Notes: generated from the letters alone by a model not told the origin. Positions 24,735 to 35,400 are shown, counted from the first letter of the stretch. The stretch is 64,000 nucleotides of DNA from Liriodendron chinense (GCA_003013855.2 PVNU02001038.1:124001-188000), one strand, 5' to 3'. Translations and numbers: made by a program.

Positions 24735-25185
24735 TATTAACAGGTTCAGTAGCCATCTCCCCACAGAAGTGACGTCATCAAATTCTATGGGCCCCACCAT
24801 ATGTATGTGTTGAATCCACACCGTCCAACCATTTGGAGAGATCATAAAACAAAGAATTATGCAGATTCAAAACTGACCCACCGCAGAAACAGTGGGGACA
24901 GTGGCGCCCACCGTTGCAACCTTTCTCAGGCCCACCATAATGTTTGTTTGAGATCCAACCTGTTTATGAGTTCACACAAACATTGATGAAGGGAAAACAC
25001 AGATATCAGTTTGATTGAAAAGTTCTGTGCCCTATCAGAAGTTTTTAACGCTAGGCGTTCAATCCCCACTATTTTCTGTGGTGGGGTCCACTTGACATTT
25101 TGGATTTGCCTTATTCTTTGGCTCATGCCTTAAAATGATCTCTCCAAATGAATGGACGGTGTGTGATACAGCACATACGTCGCGC
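24735..25185. mobile_element. Mutator-type MITE of the copy B subfamily (copy S)
   Basis: Shares subfamily features with copy B ('aacaggttcagtagcc', 'gaagtgacgtcatc', 'ggtggggtccacttga'). The right end is cut and replaced by 'cctggctccgcccctgc', the end of another element type. Confidence 0.55.
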
Positions 25186-25214
25186 CTCGCCCCCTCTGGA
25201 TGAAAATCCTGGCT

Positions 25215-25914
25215 CCGCCCCTGCTGCCTCCACGATTCTATACAGAGAACGTGAGTAAAGGACATACGAAAAAAAAGAAAAAGAAAAAGAAAGAAAGGGT
25301 GTGAGTGGTTGCCTGAAAAGACGGTGGTGTTTCAGTTGGTCACACACCTCTTATTCTTATGAGTGCCATTTTTTTATTTTAATTGTTATTAAAAGAGACA
25401 AATGGACAATCTATATTATACTTATCCCACGGCATGATTAAGCAAGAGATGTTAGATATGGGACCGTGAGTTCTACTTGTGAGCAACTAGTAATGAGTGG
25501 GTCCAACATAACATTTCCTATCAATCTCTCTCTCCATTTTATCTTTTGGAGTTATCTTTCGAAAATAAAAAATTGAATTAGAATTTCATCTTTAAATTTA
25601 GTTTCTAATTCTACCAGGATGAAGAAGGGATATCATTTGAAATAGGATTATGCTCCCTCATCCAAACTCTTTGAACCTTCCCTTGTAAAAGGGGAGGGCA
25701 TCTTAAATATTTTAAAACAAGAAGTTCGAAAGAGAAAAAAGATGGAGGAAAGTTATACCTAGTTTGTCTATCTGACCCACCCCGTAGACGATCTAAGCTA
25801 TTAATCGTAATATGAGGGCCATTTTAATGATAAAATTAAATGGGTGATAAGATTCTATCTACTCCCCTAGTGATTTTTCTAACCTTTAGGCATTCACTTT
25901 CCATCTTTGGCTTC
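25215..25914. repeat. Segmental duplication module C, copy 2, left part
   Basis: Matches 5,540-6,190 ('gtgagtaaaggacat', 'gaaagggtgtgag', 'taattgttattaaaagaga'). It is cut at 25,914 by the large LTR retrotransposon and resumes at 49,462. Confidence 0.75.
25910..25914. repeat. Target site duplication, left
   Basis: GCTTC directly before the 5' LTR; the identical 5 bp follow the 3' LTR at 49,462-49,466. A 5-bp duplication is normal for Ty3/gypsy integration. Confidence 0.9.
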
Positions 25915-26125
25915 TGTAGACACCCCACCTTCGGCTACACTGTTGGTAGAGATAGCTGGTTGAACGGAGGACCATACCCCCAAATCCCAAGTCCAAACTC
26001 AGCCAAACTCACCCTTGTAAGCCCCATTCCATAGCCCAGTTCAAGCCTAAACCCAGTCAACCCAGTCCTAAAAACCACCCTGAAAAACCCCCCATAAAAA
26101 AGGCCAGTCAAAAAATCCCAAAAAA

Positions 26126-26285
26126 AGTCAAACTCACTGGGTCAACTCGCTGAGTTAACCCGCTGAGTCAACCCGTCGAGTCAACCCGTCGAGTCAAAAC
26201 ACCGAGTCAACCCGTCGAGTCAACCCGTCGAGTCAAACCACCGAGTCGACCCGCTGAGTCAACTCACTGAGTCGACCAGCGAGTC
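26126..26285 (+). promoter_or_regulatory. 13-bp tandem array in LTR U3
   Basis: Repeats of 'cccgtcgagtcaa' and 'cccgctgagtcaa' variants. Each unit contains AGTCAA, whose complement TTGACT is a W-box core recognised by WRKY factors. The array is one unit shorter in the 3' LTR (48,136-48,282). A regulatory role is inferred. Confidence 0.55.
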
Positions 26286-26341
26286 CAACAGCAGCCCCGA
26301 GGGAACGGCCGTACTCGCTGAAAACCGAGGAGCGGCCGTAC

Positions 26342-26430
26342 GGGCGGCCCATGGCAGGCCGCCCGGACAAAATTACGCAATCTGCCACTCTCCGCTGCTA
26401 TAAATACCCCCCTCCCCTTCTCATTTCAAC
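26342..26430 (+). promoter_or_regulatory. LTR promoter: hairpin, TATA box and start region
   Basis: GGGCGGCC (26,342-26,349) and GGCCGCCC (26,357-26,364) form a perfect 8-bp stem with a 7-nt loop. TATAAATA lies at 26,399-26,406, followed by a C/T-rich stretch, so transcription should begin near 26,430. The same arrangement is at 48,339-48,403 in the 3' LTR. Confidence 0.75.
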
Positions 26431-27467
26431 AATCTATTCAAATCAATTCGAAGCTCTTCGAGTCCAGAGAGAGTCCATCCTTTCGAGTGCCCTTTGCCCA
26501 TTTTCCCACCAAGGAGAGCCCGAGTGAGGAGAGTCTAACCCTGGTCCAGCCCAGCCTGACCACTGGTCCAAGCCTCTCAAGCCATCTAAGTCCTAATCCA
26601 GCCACTCGAAGCCAATCCTTGCGACACCTCCGTCCACCCAGCTACTCTTTTTCCTGCATCATCTCATTCGCATCTAGCATAAGTGCAACATTTACTTTTC
26701 TTCCAACCCCCCTGCTTTACTACAAGCACCTTGATTACTCAAACACACATGCATATGTCTTTATATTAAGCACCTGTCAGTTCGAGCGTATGCTCTGGGC
26801 TTGCCCGTTGTTGGAACCTGCCCATCAGAAACTCTTACTGTTCAGACCTGCATTCACGCTTCACCATAAAACACTTTGATTACTCAAGCACACATGCATA
26901 TGTCTTTATATTAAGCACCTGTCAGTTCGAGCGTATGCTCTGGGCTTGCCCGTTGTTGGAACCTGCCCATCAGAAACTCTTACTGTTCAGACCCGCATTC
27001 ATGCATCATGTCATTCATGAGACTATACGAGGATTAAATTAGACTTTCAAGTATTCGATCGATTCTGTGAAGTAGAGACCGTACTTCGGTACGGGCAGTG
27101 TGTGGGGTGCTTAACCTCTTCCCACCCTGTAACCGTGATCCCTTACCTTGAATCTCTGACCGCAGATCAACAGGAGTCATTTTAGAGGAAGGAATCTTCG
27201 GATTCCCTTCTCTAACGTTTCTACGGGGCCTAGCCGACTGTAGATTCGAAGTAACTGGCTAGTGGCGACTCTGGTCTTATATAAACTCATTTAAACATAT
27301 CCAGCTTAACACGACAACCAAACGAAGCCCTCGAGAACGAGGCAAGCCAGTGGCACAAACGGCGATTTCGCACTCACGCATCCTCATCTCCTTCTTTTCC
27401 GAAAGGAAAGGGAAAGGGAGAACGACGTCGTGTGGGAGCGCGGAGAAATCGGCGAGGGTCCACAGAA

Positions 27468-27485
27468 TGGCGACTCCGCTGGGGA
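27468..27485 (+). other. Primer binding site, tRNA-Arg type
   Basis: TGGCGACTCCGCTGGGGA lies 3 nt after the 5' LTR. It is complementary to the 3' end of a tRNA ending ...GGAGTCGCCA, which matches plant tRNA-Arg from memory. Ogre elements are known to use tRNA-Arg. The leader 27,486-27,746 holds no gene. Confidence 0.8.
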
Positions 27486-27746
27486 TTAGCTAGTCCCACT
27501 AGTCGTGATCCGACTTGAAATCAGAATCCTTCCCGTACTTGAAAGTCATTAATCCTCATACAATCTCATCTGCATAGCATTCTACCCAAACCCAAACTCA
27601 AAAATAGAAAATTCCAAAACAAAAAAAAATAGAAAATCCCAAAACCCAAAAAGAGTATAGTCCTCACCATTGCGCCACCTCGGGCTCAACGTGTTCGGAG
27701 ACAGCTTCCCTTCCGCAGCATAATCCGCACTCGGGCTCAGCAAGCC

Positions 27747-30700
27747 ATGTCCGACCACGAAGAAGAAACTCATCACTTCCCTGCTCTCGAAATAGCCGAA
27801 GCGCAACCTCCAGCGCAACAGCCCGTTGACAATACGCCAATCATACAAGAATTGGCACAAGGAATGAGAGCAATGCAAGAAATGCTCTTGCAATTCATGC
27901 AAGCACAAACCACCGCAGCAGCCAACAATCAGGTTGGCCCAGTTCAGCAAGCTCAGCAGCCATGCCGGGTCCTCCCGGCCTCCAGTTCAAATCAAGCACA
28001 ACCATCGGAGTCTGCCCAAGACTACCGACAGCAGCCATCTCAGCCCTTCGCTGTGGGGCATCCTTCTCAATATCTTCCTGCGACGACAAGGCCATCTCAG
28101 AGCACCTCCGTTGCAGGAACATCCAGTCAGCTTCCAGTCAATCTTGCAAACAACAATCTCAGTAGATCTCAGCATGTCCCCGCCGATGGGACACCTTTTC
28201 AATTCCAGCACATCCCCGCCGATGGGATTTCAATTCAATTTCCAGCAACAGGGACAGCACTGGCGAATGCCCACAATGGGGGTCAGTGTCAAGCCCACAT
28301 CAATCAGCGGACAGTGGCGAATACCCAACAAGGGGGTCACTTCCCAGCATCTCAGCCTCCTGCAAACAGGAGCACTTTTCAATTCCAGCACGTCCCCGCC
28401 GATGGGATCCCAGTTAATTTTCAGCAATCTTCAATTCAGCAAAATCCAGTTAATTTCCAGCAATCTTCAATTCAGCAAAATCCAGTTAATTTCCAGCAAG
28501 TTCCAGTTCAACCTTCCGTACAGTCTCCAGTTCAGTTACAATCATTTCAAGCACAAGTTCATCAGAATCCAGTTCAGTCATCAAATCAATTTCAGCAACC
28601 CGCGGTTGCTTTTCAGCAAGCCCATAGGGTCGAAGACATCGACCACTATGCCGAAGAAGAACGTGCCTTACTCCAGGAGGCACCAGTCGCTCGAACAGAT
28701 CACTCAGGACTGGACGAGTTGCGGGAGCAGTTCCAGATCTTGCAAAATCAGCTTCAGCGACAACAAGGAATCGACTTACCTTCGACCAAGTTCAGAGACT
28801 TGTGTCCTTTCCCAGATGCTCAAGTACCTCAAAACTTTGAGGTTCCGAAATTCAAGAGATACGATGGCAGCGGTTGTCCCACAGCACATCTCAAGGCCTT
28901 CTGTGGAGAGCTGAGTGCAATCGCAGGAAATGAAGGAGCCCTCATTCGATTGTTCCAAAAATCTCTGAAGGGCGATGCCCTAGATTGGTACACTTCATTG
29001 GACTGCCACCGCATCAGAACATGGGAACAGCTCTCCCAGGCTTTCGTCGACAGATTCGCATATAATCTCAACATGGCACCCAGAAGAGCCGACCTTGCAG
29101 CACTCAGGCAAAGGAGTGATGAAACACTATCAGCTTATGTGGGACGTTGGCGAGCTATGGCAGCCAGAATGCGGACACCCATCGACGATGAAGAACAAAT
29201 CTCCATGATTGTTCATTCAACATACCCAGGCATATCCGGGTATCTCATCTCGCATCCATATGCGAATTTCTCACAATTGATCCGTGCTGGAGAGCAAGTT
29301 GAAGCAGGAATCCGGGCCGGGACGATCTCCCCATGGCCTCATCAAGCCACTCCAGTCAAGAGGAACAGAGTGGAAGGAAGACCTATCGGGCACGGGAATG
29401 GAAACCGCAATGGTTCTCCTCCCCGCCCAACAGAGGTAAACAACATCAACACCGCTGCTCAAGGAAATCAACGTGCTCCCCCACAAGGACGTCAACAGTA
29501 TCAGCAGAATCAAGTTCAGCATCAGCCTCAGCGGTATCAGCCACAACAGAATCCTCAGCCACAACCACCTCGACAACAGCAGCAGTTCAGGGGAAATGGC
29601 CAATACTCATACCAGAACAGGCAGAATTACAGGGAGTTCAGGAAGTTCACTCCACTCAGCCAACCACTTAGTCAAATCATGACTACGCTGGTACAAAAGC
29701 AGTTACTCACTCTGATGACACCTAGGCCTCCGCCTCATCCTCTGCCTCCAAATTACCGAGAAAATGAGTATTGTGCCTACCATCAAGGACGTGGCCACGC
29801 CACTGATCGATGCTATACTTTGAAAAATGCCATACAAGACCTGATTGATGACCGCAAGATCGTCATCTCGGTCCCTGGAACTTCTCCAGCAGCTTCCACC
29901 AACATCCTTCAGAATCCTCTGCCTCAGCATCCAACGGACCCCAGTTCGTCTCGTGGCCCTGCTGTCAACAGTATAGAAGAAGGGGACCATATCGATCGCT
30001 TCTTCTCCCCTATTCAGTCCATTCATGCCTACACCTATGAGCCAACAAATCCTCCTCCAGTCTTGCAAGGGGCAAGTCCCTTTCTTCCTTCAGTCTCCGA
30101 GCCAGTAGTGCTTGAAGGAGCACCTCCATATGATATACCAGTTGTTCAAGGGGCACCTTACAACCATTCAAGCTGGGAACCAGTCGTCCTGGAAGGAGCA
30201 CAATCATACATTGAGCCCACATACGAACCTGTCATCTTGCAAGGGGCAACTCCAGAACAATCCAATCCGCAATGGAAGGATTATACTCATCAACAGCAAG
30301 AGCCCGTTGTCTTGGAAGGAGCTCTTCCAGCCAAGCCTGTCATATTGCAAGGGGCAAGTCCCGGAGGCATATCAATCACGCTACGGCAGCTCGGACGAAC
30401 AGAGAAACCTCCTGCCATATCAAGAGGACCAGTATTCATTCCATGGGAGCCTCCTGCCCCAGGAACAGTCAAGCCAGGACCACGACCTTATGTGGTCTAT
30501 GAAGACAAGCCTCGATACTACCCCTTCAGCACAGGCAACAATGTAGTTCTCAAGGCAAAAGCTCTATACGAGGAAGATCTGGTACCCACACCAGCACCGT
30601 TGCAAGAACCAGTGGTCCTAGAAGGCAAAAGGGAGGAAAACTACAAAGAGGCTCCATGGCACTATCCAGAATGTGCGGAAGTGGGAAACATGAATCCCAA

Positions 30701-31913
30701 CGGGCGTTGCATCCGAAGAGATAATCAAAACAGAGGAGATCCCAAAGGCGTCCTCTCAGGCCTCGGCAGCAAAAATGAAGCCGCATACGATGTAGCAACT
30801 CAGCTCAAGTCAATCCCTGCACAAATCTCAGTATGGGAGCTACTCTGCACATCTCGCATACACCGAGAAATGTTTGCCAAGACCTTGAATGATGCTCATG
30901 TCTCCTCCGATACGGCACCAGAGATGATTGCATTAATGATTGGACAGCTACTGGCTCCGCGCGCCATCACCTCCACCGATAATGAGTTGCCACCAGAGGG
31001 ACGAGATCATGGGCGATCCCTCAACATAGCCTTACGATACAAAGACCTCTGTGTTCCGCTGGTCCTTATCGATAATGGCTCAAGCTTAAATGTCTGCCCA
31101 CTCAAGACCGCGGAACGCCTGGGAATCAGTCCTTCTTCATTCCGACCCAGCACCATATGCGTCAAAGCATTTGACAACACCCGCCGATCAGTGGAAGGGG
31201 AAGTCGACATAGAGGTACAGATAGGCCCGGAAGTCTCCACCATCACATTCCAAATCTTGGATATATCAGCCTCTTTCAACATGTTGCTCGGACGGCCGTG
31301 GCTGCACAAGGTTGGAGCTGTGCCATCAACCCTGCATCAACGAGTGAAGTATATCTGTGGAAATCAAGTGATCTCTATCCATGCAGAGAAGGAGCTCATC
31401 ATTCCTTCCAATGCTACTGCCACTGAACCAGACATCCCGGTCATTGATATCCAGCACTCTGAAGAAGATATCCCGTTTCACAGTTTCGAATTCGAGACTG
31501 TGAACTCTATCGCCAATCCAGAACCGATAAGGGTGGACCGTGTCTTCTCACCGGCAGAGCGTCTGAGCCTCAAATATCTAACGAAGAACCACTTCAAGTC
31601 CAGAAAGGTACCACTGGTATATAACCAACGCAAGTGGGGACTCGGATACAGGTCAACCTGCATGGACAAGAGAAGGAAGAAATTTCGGTGCTCACCCATC
31701 CAATTCGTCAAGCCAGGAGAACCTTGCAAAGATCCAGGAGGGAATCAACCGACTGCACTACACAAAGGCCTTCCGATGAGCCTAGCTTGGGCCACGTGGC
31801 CCCCATTCGATGGGATCAGATTCTCGAACCATCTAAGCCTCCAGAAGAAGAAGAAAATGATAAAGACGAAGAAGGAAGACAAATACAGCAGCTTCAGGAC
31901 CAGGTTACTCTGA
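27747..31913 (+). CDS. Gag-protease polyprotein
   Basis: A 1,388-residue uninterrupted frame. The start is the first in-frame ATG after the primer site. Residues 1-340 are Q/P-rich with short repeats. The capsid core (retrotransposon Gag) is at about 370-510, including 'SLKGDALDWYTSL'. A Tat-type knuckle 'YCAYHQGRGHATDRC' lies near 674. A linker at about 770-960 carries eight variants of PVVLEGA. The aspartic protease is at about 1,100-1,200, with 'LIDNGSSLNVCPL' (DNG where most families have DTG/DSG, usual in Tat) and 'LLGRPWLHKVGAVPS'. The product should assemble cytoplasmic particles and process the polyprotein. After about residue 1,300 the tail overlaps another open frame, so the true end may lie earlier by frameshift or splicing. 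Confidence 0.9.
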   Translation: MSDHEEETHHFPALEIAEAQPPAQQPVDNTPIIQELAQGMRAMQEMLLQFMQAQTTAAANNQVGPVQQAQQPCRVLPASSSNQAQPSESAQDYRQQPSQPFAVGHPSQYLPATTRPSQSTSVAGTSSQLPVNLANNNLSRSQHVPADGTPFQFQHIPADGISIQFPATGTALANAHNGGQCQAHINQRTVANTQQGGHFPASQPPANRSTFQFQHVPADGIPVNFQQSSIQQNPVNFQQSSIQQNPVNFQQVPVQPSVQSPVQLQSFQAQVHQNPVQSSNQFQQPAVAFQQAHRVEDIDHYAEEERALLQEAPVARTDHSGLDELREQFQILQNQLQRQQGIDLPSTKFRDLCPFPDAQVPQNFEVPKFKRYDGSGCPTAHLKAFCGELSAIAGNEGALIRLFQKSLKGDALDWYTSLDCHRIRTWEQLSQAFVDRFAYNLNMAPRRADLAALRQRSDETLSAYVGRWRAMAARMRTPIDDEEQISMIVHSTYPGISGYLISHPYANFSQLIRAGEQVEAGIRAGTISPWPHQATPVKRNRVEGRPIGHGNGNRNGSPPRPTEVNNINTAAQGNQRAPPQGRQQYQQNQVQHQPQRYQPQQNPQPQPPRQQQQFRGNGQYSYQNRQNYREFRKFTPLSQPLSQIMTTLVQKQLLTLMTPRPPPHPLPPNYRENEYCAYHQGRGHATDRCYTLKNAIQDLIDDRKIVISVPGTSPAASTNILQNPLPQHPTDPSSSRGPAVNSIEEGDHIDRFFSPIQSIHAYTYEPTNPPPVLQGASPFLPSVSEPVVLEGAPPYDIPVVQGAPYNHSSWEPVVLEGAQSYIEPTYEPVILQGATPEQSNPQWKDYTHQQQEPVVLEGALPAKPVILQGASPGGISITLRQLGRTEKPPAISRGPVFIPWEPPAPGTVKPGPRPYVVYEDKPRYYPFSTGNNVVLKAKALYEEDLVPTPAPLQEPVVLEGKREENYKEAPWHYPECAEVGNMNPNGRCIRRDNQNRGDPKGVLSGLGSKNEAAYDVATQLKSIPAQISVWELLCTSRIHREMFAKTLNDAHVSSDTAPEMIALMIGQLLAPRAITSTDNELPPEGRDHGRSLNIALRYKDLCVPLVLIDNGSSLNVCPLKTAERLGISPSSFRPSTICVKAFDNTRRSVEGEVDIEVQIGPEVSTITFQILDISASFNMLLGRPWLHKVGAVPSTLHQRVKYICGNQVISIHAEKELIIPSNATATEPDIPVIDIQHSEEDIPFHSFEFETVNSIANPEPIRVDRVFSPAERLSLKYLTKNHFKSRKVPLVYNQRKWGLGYRSTCMDKRRKKFRCSPIQFVKPGEPCKDPGGNQPTALHKGLPMSLAWATWPPFDGIRFSNHLSLQKKKKMIKTKKEDKYSSFRTRLL

Positions 31914-32476
31914 CACCTGCTCCCAACCAGGGGCACAACTTGCCCACCTCTCTCGACCAGGGGCACAACCTGCCCACTTCAATCAACCAGGGGCACAACC
32001 TGCCCACTTCAAACAGCCAGGGGCACAACCTGCCCACTTCAATCAGCAAGGGGCACGACTCGCCCATCTCATCACCAATTAGCAAGGGGCACGACTTGCC
32101 CATCTCTACAAAGTCAACATCATCAATCATCAGCCAGGGGCAGAAGCAGCCCATCCATTGGACCAAGAAAGGGAAGTGGCCAGCCCTAGATTGGTCTGAT
32201 GTCCAGGTTCCAAACTTGTGTCTAGCTGTGGAACCAGACGAACTGCAATGCGAGGTAAGTGATCCGGGAGGGACTGAGTACGACTCAGATCTCGAACCTG
32301 ACCAGCAAGAAGTCATGGTCATTGGGCCAGATCGTGACTCTTCGCCCAAATCATCAACCCCCACCTCTTCAGGGGAGGAAGTGTGGGGTCCTGAATGGTC
32401 ATCTGTTCCCCTCACTTTCGAATCAGCCAAAGAGCCATCTGAGGGCTCTGGCTTCAAAAAAAAAACGCCTGTTTAG
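31634..32476 (+). CDS. Spacer reading frame with GHNLPTS repeats (frame 2)
   Basis: Open in the second frame from a stop near 31,620 to TAG at 32,474-32,476, overlapping the gag-protease tail. It encodes acidic and repetitive sequence: four 'QGHNLPTS' units, two GHD-PIS variants and one degenerate unit, made by a 30-bp minisatellite at about 31,926-32,160. Its composition looks protein-coding, and it contains a strong splice donor at 32,255. It has no recognised domain. It may be an in-frame bridge between protease and RT reached by frameshift, or partly an intron as in Ogre elements. No start codon is required if it is a bridge. Confidence 0.5.
   Translation: MGTRIQVNLHGQEKEEISVLTHPIRQARRTLQRSRRESTDCTTQRPSDEPSLGHVAPIRWDQILEPSKPPEEEENDKDEEGRQIQQLQDQVTLTPAPNQGHNLPTSLDQGHNLPTSINQGHNLPTSNSQGHNLPTSISKGHDSPISSPISKGHDLPISTKSTSSIISQGQKQPIHWTKKGKWPALDWSDVQVPNLCLAVEPDELQCEVSDPGGTEYDSDLEPDQQEVMVIGPDRDSSPKSSTPTSSGEEVWGPEWSSVPLTFESAKEPSEGSGFKKKTPV
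32251..32260 (+). promoter_or_regulatory. Candidate 5' splice site between protease and RT
   Basis: GAG|GTAAGT with the intron beginning at 32,255, at a codon boundary of the spacer frame. AG sites at 32,540-32,541 and 32,675-32,676 would join it in phase to the RT frame. Ogre elements are known to remove an intron here. The acceptor cannot be fixed from sequence alone. Confidence 0.5.
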
Positions 32477-35400
32477 GCAGCGACTGGAACTTTGGAACAA
32501 GTTGGGATCAATCATGGTCTGCAATGCCCGCTTGTTCAAAGTCCCGTGAATTTCAAAAATCCAAAAAAATAAAAAACTTTCAAAAACCAAAAACATCTAT
32601 CATTTCAATCTCAGAAAAATCTCAAAAAAACATTTCTTTTCCTACATTCAATAGTGTGCCAAGTTCGTCTAAAGAGTCGCATGAGTTTGAAGTCGAATCA
32701 TATGATTTCGACATCGAATTAGACTTCGAACTCATGGGTCTGGACGAAGCTCGGGACGAGGGAGATGATGATCCGGCTCCCGAACTTGAGGATCTCCTCA
32801 AAAAGTTCGAATCTAAAGCCAATGTTGTAGCCGATGATTTCGAGATAGTAAACTTGGGGACGCCTGAGATCCCTAGGGAAGTACGCATTGGAAAATCGTT
32901 GCCACCGGAGATGAAACAGAAAATGATAGAGTTCCTAGCTCCAAGATTGTCCAACTTCGCGTTCTCATATGAAGACATGCCGGGGCTCGATGAAGAGCTC
33001 GTTGTACACCATCTGCCAACCAAGGCAGATATGAAGCCAGTGAAGCAAAAACTCCGAAGAATGAAGCCAGAATGGGCTCTGAAAGTCCGAGATGAAGTCA
33101 TCAAGCAGTACAACGCGGGATTCTTGGTAGTCTCCAACTACCCTGAATGGCTCGCCAACATCGTACCAGTACCGAAGAAGGACGGCAAGGTTCGAATGTG
33201 CATCGACTTCCGAGATCTCAACAAAGCCAGTCCAAAAGATGACTTCCCTTTGCCACATATCGACACTCTAGTCGACAACACTGCAGGATACAAGATCTTC
33301 TCATTCATGGACGGGTTCTCAGGTTACAATCAGATTAAGATGGCCGTCGAAGATCGTGAGAAGACAGCATTTATCACTCCCTGGGGAACCTTCTGTTACA
33401 GGGTGATGCCATTCGGTCTGAAGAACGCAGGAGCAACATATCAGCGAGCAATGACAGCACTATTCCATGACATGATGAACAAGGAGCTCGAAGTATATGT
33501 GGACGACATGATCGTCAAATCTCGCACAATTGAAGGACACTTTGAAGATCTGAAGAAGTTATTCAACAGATTAGAAAAGTACAAGCTCCGTCTCAACCCT
33601 CAGAAATGTGTCTTCGGTGCAATGGGAGGTAAGCTCCTCGGCTTTATGGTGAGCGAGGATGGCATCAGGGTTGACGAGACCAAAACCAGAGCAATCATCG
33701 AGATGCCCCCTCCTAGAACAGAGAAAGAAATTCGTGGCTTCCTCGGCAGAATTTAATACATCAGTCGCTTCATCGCACAGCTCACACCTATCTGTGAGCC
33801 CATATTCAAGCTCCTTCGGAAGAACGTCCCAAAAGAATGGAATGATGATTGCCAAGTCGCCTTCGACCGCATCAAGAAGTATCTCATGAATCCTCCAGTC
33901 CTAGTGCCGCCCACTCCTGGACGACCACTATTGTTATACATCTCGGTAGCAGCAGAAGCCATTGGCTGTGTCCTCGGCCAACACGACGAGACCGGGAAGA
34001 AGGAACAAGCAATATACTATTTGAGTCGAAAGTTCACCGACTACGAGACCAGGTATTCCCCGATCGAGAAGACTTGCCTCGCCCTAGTCTGAGCAACTCA
34101 GCGACTCCGTCAATACATGATTGCATTCCCTATTCTCCTTCTCGCTCACATGGATCCGCTCAAGTACCTGTTCGAGAAACCGGCACTCACTGGAAGGATA
34201 GCTAAATGGCAGCTACTCTTGTCGGAGTTCGACATCACCTATGTCACTCAAAAGGCAATCAAGGGACAGGCCCTCGCCGATCATCTTGCGGCTCACTCTC
34301 TCCTGGACTATCAGCCGCTCAAGACATTCTTCCCTGATGAAGATCTCTTGCTCATTGAAGAGGAAGAAAAGAAGAAGAAAGATGAATGGACATTATTCTT
34401 CGACGGCGCAGCAAATTCTAAAGGGAGTGGTATTGGAGCAATCCTCTACTCTCCAGATGATGTCCCTATTCCTATCTCGAGGCGCATCGCATTCGAGTGC
34501 ACCAACAACATGGCAGAGTACGAAGCATGCATCGCTGGCTTAAGGGAAGCCATAATCTTGGGCGTCAAGAAGCTACGAGTATTTGGAGACTCACAACTTA
34601 TCATCAATCAGACCAATGGCGAATGGAAGACCAAAGACGAGAAGTTGATACCATATCATGTGTATCTTGACAATCTGATCAAAGAATTCAAGGAAATCAC
34701 CTTCTCATACATGCCCAAAGCCAAGAACCAGTTTGCAGATGCTCTCGCCACACTTGCATCAATGCTCGAGATACCAAAAGGAGCTTCAGAATGGGAGCTC
34801 ACAGTCGAAATTCAAGAAGAACCTGCTTTTTGCCTACAAATAGAAGAAGCCGAAGCTGTCCCTGACAAACCCTGGTATGCCGACATCAAGCAATATCTCG
34901 AAACCCAGGAGTATCCAAAATCAGCAACAGCAACAGATCGCCGAACCATCCAACGTTTGGCCGGCCAGTTCACCATCAGTGGCGAAGTTCTCTACAAGCG
35001 ATCCTATAATCACATCCTCCTCCGATGCGTCGATGAAACAGAAGCTGCAAAGATCATGAAAGAAATACACGAAGGAATCTGTGGCCCACACATGAATGGG
35101 CACATGATGGCAAAGAAGATTCTACGACTCGGCTACTACTGGCTCACCATGGAGACAGACTGTTGCAAACACGTCAGAAAATGCTTCAAGTGTCAAGAGC
35201 ATGCGAATCAAATCCATGCCCCATCATCAGAGTTATACAACCTGACCACCCCCTGGCCCTTCTCCATGTGGGGACTCGACATCATCGGCAAGATCAGTCC
35301 CAAAGCATCAAATGGTCACGAGTACATACTTGTGGCAGTCGACTACTTCACCAAGTGGGTAGAGGCAGCCTCCTACACCACGATTGCAGCATCTCAAGTG

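Larger units (their letters stand above)
25915..27464 (+). repeat. 5' LTR (1,550 bp)
   Basis: The U3 part contains an array of 13-bp units (26,126-26,285), a GC-rich hairpin (26,342-26,364) and a TATA box (26,399-26,406). Downstream is a tandem duplication of about 137 bp with a 145-bp period (starts 26,731 and 26,876). The closing part matches the 3' LTR to base 27,464. It has one more 13-bp unit than the 3' LTR. The 130-residue frame inside it is not conserved in any recognisable way. Confidence 0.92.

Noticed and set aside
24460..25215. A complete element bounded by 'ggggcagagcccg' and 'ggctccgcccctg' words
   Set aside because: The ends resemble inverted termini, but interiors differ and no target duplication was found; these may be unrelated fragments around MITE copy S.
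26487..26879. 130-residue frame inside the LTR
   Set aside because: Present in both LTRs only because they are near-identical. It has no domain and overlaps the transcribed leader and the tandem duplication.
27934..28914. 326-residue overlapping plus-strand frame in gag
   Set aside because: Alternate frame of the Q-rich gag region; its residues mirror the repeats and it has no independent motif.
31894..32457. 187-residue minus-strand frame over the spacer
   Set aside because: It is the complement of the 30-bp minisatellite and has no features of its own.
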